Shown here: positions 56,589 to 64,000 of the stretch, piece by piece
Position numbering within the stretch: the stretch's first letter is position 1
Layout: each line of letters starts with the position of its first letter
NCBI GenBank assembly: GCA_022376515.1
Contig: WTXI01000002.1
Location: 1,550,001-1,614,000 of the forward strand
DNA length: 64,000 nucleotides
From: Lactifluus volemus
Lineage: Eukaryota > Basidiomycota > Agaricomycetes > Russulales > Russulaceae
Direction of reading: 5' to 3'
Notes under the pieces: model-generated
What the model was told of the DNA's origin: nothing
Databases searched by the model: none
Seen by the model: only the letters and a program-made list of their open reading frames with translations
Program-made: the position numbers and the translations under genes

Positions 56589-56951
56589 TCAGTAAATGGT
56601 GCAAAAACTTCCGGTCTTTTCCACTTTTGAAAGCAAACAAGTAAAAAAGTAAAAAAGTTGGCAGTCAATAAATTGGTTTATAAAATATGAATCACAAGCA
56701 TCAAGGGCATTGCTATAAGTCAAGTCCAATTGAAGTAACCCCTCTCCATAGCATGGTAGAAGATGTATACCACAAAGTATGGTGTCAAGATGGATAATCT
56801 GGATTGGCCACTGACCCTCTTCATCACATTCAGGGCACACTCTCCACATACCTGTATCTTCATCATATCTAGGGTTCTCACCTTTGTTTCTCTGGATTCC
56901 CTGCCTTGCTAGTTCCAGCACTGATGAAAGACACTTTTTCACTTCAGACAC
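56589..56951 (-). mobile_element. 3' fragment of an Agaricomycete transposase (Plavaka/CxC-type)
   Basis: The frame encodes PRYDEDTGMWRVCPECDEEG, IQIIHLDTILCGIHLLPCYG and LDACDSYFINQFIDCQLFYF. The pattern of a conserved I-H-(L/V)-D-(T/S)-I, then H-L-L-P-x-Y-G and finally a F-x-N-x-(F/Y)-(I/V)-D segment is typical of the C-terminus of large transposase-related proteins that are abundant in Agaricomycetes. The exact class (Plavaka or CxC/KDZ-associated) is from memory of the motif and uncertain. Only the last 120 codons survive; upstream sequence is A/T-rich and non-coding. It lies between array copies A and B. Confidence 0.5.
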
Positions 56952-58869
56952 TTTTATGACTTTTGATCACTTTTATGAACTTTTTCAACTTATTTACTTT
57001 TTGAGAATATAGTTGAAAGCAAACTTTTTGGTAAAATTTAGGTTCCTTGAGAACTTTCGCTATTTTGTGTGCTTTTAAGCTTGCTCAAGCTTGAGCAAGC
57101 TTGAGCAAGCCCAAAAAAGTTTTTGTTAGGTTTACTGATGGTGTCATATGTGCCATGCATCAGCACAGGGTTGCCTAATGCGGATTGCAGGAAAGTAATG
57201 GTGCTCGTTTCTCAGATACCACGAGGCCCGGACCTCAAGCTATAAGACTATAAGCAGATGTTGTGCTGCGGGTACGTTACTGCGTGACGCGCCTAACTCT
57301 TTAAAAGAGAGGGTAAAACAAAGTCTAAAAAGATATGGATGAAGCCAGCAAACGGCAGCAGCCGACAGGTCATGCGATGAGTAGGCCAAATGTGTGATGC
57401 GGCGGGGTTGGCATACTCTGAAGCGGTATGGGTGAGTGCATATCGGGTAATCCATTCTCCGCACCAGACTCTAGAAGGGACAAAGAGGGCACACTGCATC
57501 CCAAAAACATATTGTCTCTGGAGACGATTAACGGAGTACAACGGTGCTTTACAATATGTGTCGAAGTCCCGTGGGGTGCATGGGTGATGCTTTGGAGACA
57601 AAGATCTTTAGATAGATGTAGGTGCGTGGGCCCGAAGCGCTCGCTCCATCGCCGCGAACGCCGGGTTGCTTTTCCGAACAGCCCGTCACGGGAAGAACTC
57701 GGTCTCGCAAACTTTATTTAACACTTTACTATATTCAGGTTTGAACTTTGCATGTCCTGCAAGTACGACCACTAGCAATGTACTGCTCTGGCGCTTGGCG
57801 GATTTTGTTTGCGTTAGACAAGGATGGTGAAATTTTACTTGAGCCTCACTGGCTGACAGTGGCAGTGCCTCATACTACCACACACTCCTCGGGAGTTCGA
57901 GATCTTGCACATTGCATGGCTGGTCACCAGGGCGCGGGCACGTCGCTCTGTCCTTACGTCTGCCCAACGACCGCATATAACTTGAAGACTCGGAATCCGA
58001 CATTCACCCCTAGTCCGCCTTACTGTCAGTGGTGCGTTCCCAACAACATCCCATTAAATTAATTAAATAAGCTATCGTGACTAAATGAAAGGAAAGTAAG
58101 TCAGTCCCAATCAGAAAAGCGACTGTCTGTATCACTGACACAGCATCTCTTACTGAACAGACTCGAATCCCCTCCCACGCTGTTCTGCAGCTTTTTCACA
58201 ATTGCCCCGATGTTACTGACGAGATAAGTGGTCGCTTTAGGGTCTGCCAGTGAAGCGTAGGACAATGATATATGGGCGTCGTCTTGTTACCTACACGATG
58301 CTGGCATATACTGTATGCTTATTAATAAGCTGAGAGGCTCAACGAGAGCCGTCGGAAGGGGTTCTACCACTGGCATATAGGGCACCAGGTACCCCACGAC
58401 CCTGCTTGACTTTGATTTGAATGTCGTAATATAGATGGTAGTTAGAGTCTGTCAGACAACAGCGCCATCAAGATCAAATTTGCTTTCCAAGGGCAGAGTC
58501 AGCCCATTCATGTCATTCAAGTTCCTTTCTGGTAGGCGAGTCGGCGTCTTCCAAGTGGGAACATCTGACTCGGGAGCGGTGATTGTGCTTCTTTGTCTAA
58601 CTCCCCTGTCTCTTGCCTCAGGGGGAGAGAAAATGTTAAAAAGCTAAATCTGATCCAGGGATTCAATTGGGACACATCGTTCAGAGACAAATTTGAGACA
58701 GGCAGTCGAGGAACAAGAGCGAACGCCATCACACGAGGAATTTGGAGAACGAAAACTACAAAGTGTCTTGCCAGAGAACACGTCCAAGCCTAAGTGAAGA
58801 TAACCAATTCAGGGAAGCTGGTCGTACATACTACATAGATGCGACCAGCAAACTGAACGCCGTGTCTGG
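56952..58869. other. Non-coding stretch with palindromic repeat
   Basis: About 1.9 kb without a supported gene. It is A/T-rich to about 57140 and holds a palindromic repeat at 57079-57110. Frames at 57428-57721 and 58435-58647 have no motif. The composition suggests transposon or array debris. Confidence 0.45.
57079..57110. repeat. Perfect 22-base palindrome with a repeated arm
   Basis: GCTTGCTCAAGCTTGAGCAA followed by GC (57079-57100) equals its own reverse complement. The arm TTGAGCAAGC is then repeated once more at 57101-57110. It is next to the transposase fragment and may be an element end. Confidence 0.6.
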
Positions 58870-59790
58870 GTTCACAGTTAGGCTTTGATAACCCCACGGC
58901 CCTTCGGTTCAGTGTCCACAAGTATTGCCTGTTTGTCGCGCACTTGACGATGATCCTTGCTCTTCACGCCATAAGGACATCTCCCAATCCTGTTGGGTGA
59001 CCCTGATTAACAGCGACCTTGCCCATTGTCCCTCCAGATTGGCATGCAGATGGTGAGGCCGCAGGCGGAATTATTATGGGTCCCTGTTCCATTCGGGCTT
59101 CCACTGTCTGGGTGTGTTGGGATACGTACCACGTGGGTGAAAGAGAATGCGTTGGCTCATGGCCCATGTGACCGCATTTCCCAGTAATGCGCTACGGCCA
59201 GTGCAATCAGATTCGCAGCGAAGACTTTGAGAAGCAAAAAAACTTACGCAGCCGTTTGAACAGAATTCCGAGAGCCTGGATACGTGATGGGCCTGAGGTT
59301 CATCATATTCACGGCTGTAGGACAAAGAGACCATTTGGGGAGACGCCTAGCCGAAGGGAGATACTGTAACCGCATTGAAATACCACAAGCCACCTCATAG
59401 TAACAAACTTCACTCACTGGCAGTTGCCGGTCAGAAGATGGTTTACATCTCCACAACCTGTGAGGCGCTGCAAACAATCGTTGGCACCGTTCACAACAAT
59501 GAACATCACGACACTAGTAGCTTACGCAGACTGATATCATGATGCTCTCCGAGTGAGGTTGGCGGACTTCACCCCAGGAAGGAAAACTGTCGATATTGAG
59601 AGTATGAGATAGTCATCAAGCATAGTTATCAGATAAAAGGTCCGGATAGATATGATCGACCTTGGATAGGGATTTGAAATCATGTAGCTAGATTGTTCGT
59701 AACTTAGAAGGCTAATCGGGAGGAGAGGGCTAAACATACTTTCTCTGATCAGCCCAAGTGAGTTACAGACAAACATCATACGAAACGGGG
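58870..59790 (-). pseudogene. DUF6533-type protein, array copy B, 5'-truncated
   Basis: This is the distal half of a copy A/C-like gene. Matching parts are NPYPRSIISIRTFYLITMLD and DYLILSISTVFLP, LLGNAVTWAMSQRILFHPRG, EARMEQGPIIIPPAASPSAC, and a tail that meets a stop (GLGDVLMA) before the YLQVRIERSIVVNTE segment kept in the other copies. The first half of the gene, including the YDYLLTIP signature, is missing: only about 180 bases separate this fragment from the stop of copy C. It is therefore a pseudogene. Confidence 0.65.
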
Positions 59791-59968
59791 TAACTGAAGA
59801 ACGAAAATAAGTACAGAGAAAGTGTTCTACTGCCTCGTGACGCTATCACTTCCTTCAATCGAATAGATATAGCAAACGTAAATTTCACCCCAAATTTGAA
59901 TGGTGAAGAGAGAATATCCCTAGGGGAGCAAGTTCGTGACATAGATGCGACTAAAACGCGTGTCCCAA

Positions 59969-61755
59969 TTAGGCCGTTTCTATAATCGTGGCGTCTTCCG
60001 CTTCGGTGTTTATAATTATTGACCGCTCGACGTGCACTTGAAGATAGTCGCCGCCCTTCGCGTCAATAAGCATGTCTTGTGACCCTGGCGAGCTCGCTCG
60101 GTTAACAATGTTTTCGTCCATTGCTTCTCCTGAGAAGTGTGTCACGGTGGATGGTGGAGCCACAGGGGGTATTAGCGGCCGTGATACGGGCTGCTGTTCC
60201 GCTCTGACCTCTAATCGTTCCATTGGATCAATTTGCTTGGTCTGAGTGTGGTGGGGATACATACGGCGTGGGTGAATGAGAATGCGTTGACACATGATCC
60301 ATGTAATCACATTTCCAAGTGCTGCACTACAGTCAGTGTGGTCAGGCTCCCAGCGAAGACGTTGAGAAGCAAAAAAGATAAATTTACACAGCTGTTTGAA
60401 CGGAACGCCAAGAACCTCGGTGGATAATGATATTCGTCACATTTGCGGCTGTAGGAAAAGAAGGTCAGTTAGGGATGATGGGCCTAGCCAAGAGACATGC
60501 CTGTAACTATGACGAAATACCCCATGCCATCGTATAACAGCCTTTATTTGGAGTACTAAGACTTCCAACAACTGCCAGTTGGAAGATGACTTACATCCTA
60601 ACGAGATTTGAAGCGCTGTGAACAGTAAGCGCTGACGCAAGGTACGTAACACTGGCATGGCTTACGCAGACGCTTTGGTGGCCCTCATTCTGAGAAGGCA
60701 AACTGTTGAGATCAGCAGTACGAGACAATCGTATGGCACGGCCACCACGTAGAAGGTCCAGATGGATGCAAACAAGTTTGGATTAGCATTTGAAAGCATG
60801 CAACTAAAATGGTTTGTTTGGAAGGATAATTGTTGGGAGGGGAACTAAACATACTTTCCCTGATCAGAAATATTTCCATGAACCTTCAACTGAGACACTT
60901 CCTAAAAAAACAAGATTACACTCACATGCGCCGTCACGGCTGTGTGGAACAGCACCGGTGAGTCGATATCGATGGCAGAGGCTCTTTAAACTCACGTTTC
61001 TGATTAGATAGATCCGTTACCCACTGAAACTGTGCCCATATCTCAGCGTAAGTGTCTTCAGGTTGGGGACGCTGTCAACATACCACTACAACAATGAAAT
61101 ATGCCAATAAAATGATGCGGCCGATCCAGACATTGCGCTGGGCAATATTGTATGCCCTGAACTTCACTGTCAGATTTAGGATGGGGAAAACAAGACAGTT
61201 AGACCCACCGAATACCTAGAATTGCCTGCGTCACCATCATTTGGAGTACTGGAAAATCATTACCCTGAGCCACCAAAATTGAACAGCAGGGAACAACACC
61301 AACGTTTGAATACAGGTATGACATAGAAATAGTGGCCACAAGATTCTTGCGAGAACCCGTGGTAAAAGAAGCCCACATTACTGACGATTAACAGCATTGC
61401 GCTTATATACCTACAGAATCTGTGAGCAGGTGTTTCACGCAGCCGTATCGAAAGACATACCGAACAAGAATGAAAAGTACTAGGCCCAACCTATCGAACA
61501 TGTGTATGTAGGTAGGTCGTTCCCTCACAAGCTTGTATCAACCTTCTTACCTCCCTCCGTTGGAGGACCGATACAATCGATATTCCCAAGGGATGGTGAG
61601 GATATAACTAGCCGAATATGAGCTACAATAGGAGGGAGCGAGAGGCAACTTGGACCGTACTCATAAGCAGCGATAGACATAGACAGGACACGAATGTTGG
61701 TAGTCACTGCGAGTTGAGCTGGATCTATAGTGGTGGGAGTGGCAAGTATACCCAT
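59969..61755 (-). CDS. DUF6533-type seven-helix membrane protein, array copy C
   Basis: The start at 61755 gives MGILATPTTIDPAQLAVTTN and IRVLSMSIAA. Splicing at GA|GTACGG..GCTAG|T gives YDYILTIPWEYRLYRSSNGG, the DUF6533 signature. The distal helices include NANPNLFASIWTFYVVAVPY and DCLVLLISTVCLLRMRA. The last exon is continuous: VITWIMCQRILIHPRRMYPH through KQIDPMERLEVRAEQQPVSR to GDYLQVHVERSIIINTEAED, with stop at 59969. It is clearly paralogous to copy A along its whole length but with many substitutions and small indels, so the duplication is old. It is the best preserved copy at its 3' end. Function, ligand and membrane location are unknown. Confidence 0.65.
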
Positions 61756-63593
61756 CGCTTTGATTTTCAGAAAATGCCACAGGAGATACAGGGAAAGTGT
61801 TACGGTGGAGAAACGGGAGAGGGAAACCTTCAAAGTTGCCTGGAGATCTTGTGGGGACCTGTGGTACTTATGTATCTGGGATACCACACGTTGTTTCAGA
61901 GAGCCCGATTCGGCTCAGAACTCAGAGTTGTTATCGAATACGTCCCCAATACTGGGTTGGGAACAAAGGAACCAAGTCGATAATGGTTGTGGCTGGAAAG
62001 AGCTGGCAGTTCGAACTCGATCATTAATCATAGATGATTCTTCTCGCCCGAGGGGTTGTGTAACGAGGGCGAGTTGCTAAAATGAGCTTCTTTGGTACAC
62101 CTGGATATCTTGAAGTGATGGGTTAAGGGGGAATATGATGACCACAGTTGGCAGACTGCTATGACATAGAATGTGGTAACCATATGGTTGCCTGATGCAT
62201 ATTCAAGGTGTCGAGAAAGTCTCGGCTACTTCTGGACTTTGAACAGCCAATCCTGACGGCAAGCACAGAATCACGGAGAACCAGTGGGACACCGAATGTG
62301 AGACCAGTGAGCGTGAAACCCACGACTGTCGCTCCTCGGTCACGTGATTACTGTCTTACTTGTCCGCATACCATGCAATTACATTGTGCATGGCGTAAAG
62401 TCACTTCCAAAAATCGATGTCGCTGATGTGCATCACAGGGTTGAACTGGTATGATGATTGGATCATGAGAGAAGGTGATGTGATGAAGAAAGCAATGAGG
62501 AGATATACCTGTAACAGTTGTACTTCGAGCCGCAGTGACGCCGCTAAAGGAGCTCCGACGTAGATCAGACGGGGAGTAGAACCATACTGGTATCAATCAG
62601 CTTGGCAGTGAATAAAATACTGTTTAAAGCAGACAAGGGAACAAATGATAGCCAAAAGAATGCCAGTGCTTGAGAAGCTTCAAGGCAGTGCCAGAGTCAT
62701 CGCACTGGCACTCCCAACGATGAAAAAGTAGCACTCACACAAATGATTACCAATAAACCAGACCTGCAACAGGGCCATGACCGCAATACACCTGGTTTAT
62801 GACGACTTCAGTTTGATCATGGCCAAACTGCAGTCGTCATAGCGCTGTGAGAATGAGCACATGGCGGTACTTCGGTGTCTACCTATGCCATAAGGTGTTA
62901 CACGCCTCGCGTCTGCGACGAGTCGGAACAGAACAAAGTCCTGCGGCAGAACCAAGATTTTGATCGAGCGGGGATACTTTTGTTGCTAGATTGACAGCCA
63001 AGATCTCCGCGAAGGCCGAGTTGCCCTTCTGATCACCCGACCCCTCGGCTGAACTTGGCTTACTATACAAAACCAAACCTTTTATTGGTACTTCTACATC
63101 CACGACCTTTTTGAAACTTTCAGTTTATGGCACCGTACCTTCGCGCAAATTGTCTTTTTGTAGACGAGAATCATCCAGCAGTGCGGCGTTGGGTTCTTGA
63201 CAGTGCCTTATTTCACTGGTACACAGCCATGAGTTACCGGCTCGAAAAGACTCGGGACGGGGCGAACGACATCAGCGCGTTCCCAAGTCATTGCTGATTT
63301 CAATCACAAGTCAGGAGGGCGTGAGAAAGCCCTGGAAGAACACGTGATATGGGCGTTTATTACCGTATGCTGGGCAGGCGGCTCGGGTTTGTCCTCGCAG
63401 GAACCGCGCAGGCAGCATCGCCCGTCCGCTGAACAACTAGTCGGGGCTCTCCACTATCATACGCGTGTCGCAAACCAAAATACAGGATTCATACTTCCCA
63501 AGCATGCATTACAAAGCGAACCATACAAGTACGGATGGTACCAAAATTGCAATCAACAGCCCAAATAGTCACAAGAAAAAAAAACAGAACTTC
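61756..63593. other. Upstream flank of copy C and intergenic DNA
   Basis: 61800-62340 is the counterpart of the flank of copy A. Beyond this there is no supported gene. A hairpin lies at 62799-62840. Weak frames at 62208-62426, 62879-63103 and 63344-63568 lack motifs. Confidence 0.45.
62799..62840. repeat. 17-base-pair hairpin
   Basis: ATGACGACTTCAGTTTG (62799-62815) and CAAACTGCAGTCGTCAT (62824-62840) are reverse complements except for one position, with an eight-base loop. No adjacent gene explains it as a terminator. Confidence 0.5.
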
Positions 63594-64000
63594 TTAAATG
63601 ACAACACGCCGTGGACTGTTCACGGCTGACATGGTGGGCGTGTCAGTGAACTGGGGGGCGATGAAGCCGCCGCCGCCTGCGCCATAGACAAAGCCCCCAC
63701 TCAACCCTTCCATGGGGTTAGAGTAGCCTATATGGCAAAACATCAGTCTGTAATCTCGAGCAGCAAATAGTACAAACGCACCGGGGACGAGAACATTGTC
63801 CCAAAATCCACCAAAAAAGATATCCATAGAACACATTCCCGAACTCCCATCGTCGGGTTGAGGAGAAGCCATCGTCGGGGGGAACGTGGAAATATCAGCT
63901 ACGGGGCCCATCTCGCTTGCAAAGTGGAACTCGGACAACAGACCATGCTGGTCCACGTTGCCAACCTGCCGCTGATCAGGGTTACCATTCGCTTGTGGAT
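63594..64000 (-). CDS. 3' end of a probable fungal transcription factor, cut by window edge
   Basis: The visible C-terminus includes QHGLLSEFHFASEMGPVADI, STFPPTMASPQPDDGSSG and DIFFGGFWDNVLVPG. A 56-base intron (about 63725-63781) joins this to YSNPMEGLSGGFVYGAGGGG and FIAPQFTDTPTMS, with stop at 63594. A terminal F-G-G-F-W-D-x-V-L-V-P-G followed by G-L-S-G-G-F-V-Y-G is, from memory, typical of the end of Agaricomycete Zn2Cys6 fungal-specific transcription factors. No DNA-binding domain is in the window, so the family is an inference; the start lies beyond 64000. Confidence 0.55.
   Translation of the reverse strand, partial: PQANGNPDQRQVGNVDQHGLLSEFHFASEMGPVADISTFPPTMASPQPDDGSSGMCSMDIFFGGFWDNVLVPGAFVLFAARDYRLMFCHIGYSNPMEGLSGGFVYGAGGGGFIAPQFTDTPTMSAVNSPRRVVI

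Noticed and set aside
1..64000. tRNA, rRNA, CRISPR or prophage-like features
   Set aside because: I looked by eye for tRNA-like B-box sequences, repeat-spacer arrays and phage genes and found none; a covariance-model search would be needed to exclude a tRNA fully.
1..64000. A biosynthetic gene cluster or novel defence system
   Set aside because: The genes are mostly conserved housekeeping genes without clustering of synthases, transporters and regulators around one pathway; the only accessory block is the DUF6533 array.

Overview
The window looks like nuclear DNA of a filamentous basidiomycete, most likely an Agaricomycete. Genes are dense on both strands and split by many introns of about 45-80 bases with GT..AG ends. 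Several single-copy eukaryotic genes have fungal domain layouts. The right-hand end carries DUF6533-type seven-helix membrane proteins and a transposase fragment of a kind expected in Agaricomycetes. There is no bacterial-style operon, CRISPR array or recognisable tRNA or rRNA gene. I cannot name the species.

Layout. 1-6 kb is gene-poor, with one conserved-looking hypothetical protein (486-971, minus). 6-12.8 kb holds a SAPS protein (Sit4/PP6 phosphatase partner), the AP-2 mu subunit and a FAHD1-like acylpyruvase. 12.9-21 kb holds IPI1/TEX10, the Trf4-type poly(A) polymerase and a Ser/Pro-rich hypothetical protein whose start codon is split by an intron. 23-25 kb is the centromere protein CENP-C/Mif2. 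26-38.5 kb holds acetolactate synthase ILV2, the tRNA thiouridylase MTU1, UPF1, HYPK, the mitoribosomal protein MRP51 and a UDP-galactose transporter. 38.7-49.7 kb holds MDM12, ELP3, an M3 metallopeptidase and a GDA1/CD39 apyrase, disturbed by a local tandem duplication that left a truncated peptidase copy and a second MDM12 3' end. 50.6-53 kb is an unfamiliar protein with PWWP-like and Tudor-like segments. 53.7-62.6 kb is a decaying tandem array of DUF6533-type proteins with transposon debris. The window ends inside the 3' end of a probable fungal transcription factor.

Organisation. Five gene pairs stand head to head with only 89-155 bases between start codons: AP-2 mu/FAHD1, IPI1/TRF4, ILV2/MTU1, UPF1/HYPK and peptidase/apyrase. 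Several pairs share a theme: pre-rRNA processing, mitochondrial enzymes, or translation-linked quality control. Mitochondrial functions are common here (FAHD1, ILV2, MTU1, MRP51, MDM12).

Sequence quality. At least ten conserved reading frames are broken by what looks like loss of exactly one base, nearly always in a short homopolymer, in ILV2, ELP3, MRP51, CENP-C, MDM12 and the apyrase. All shifts have the same sign and the flanking protein is well conserved, so I read these as consensus errors in the assembly, not as pseudogenes. Protein predictions from this window should be treated accordingly. The strongest biological observations are the divergent-pair architecture, the start-codon-splitting intron and 9-11 base first exons, the MDM12-ELP3-peptidase duplication, and the DUF6533 array.
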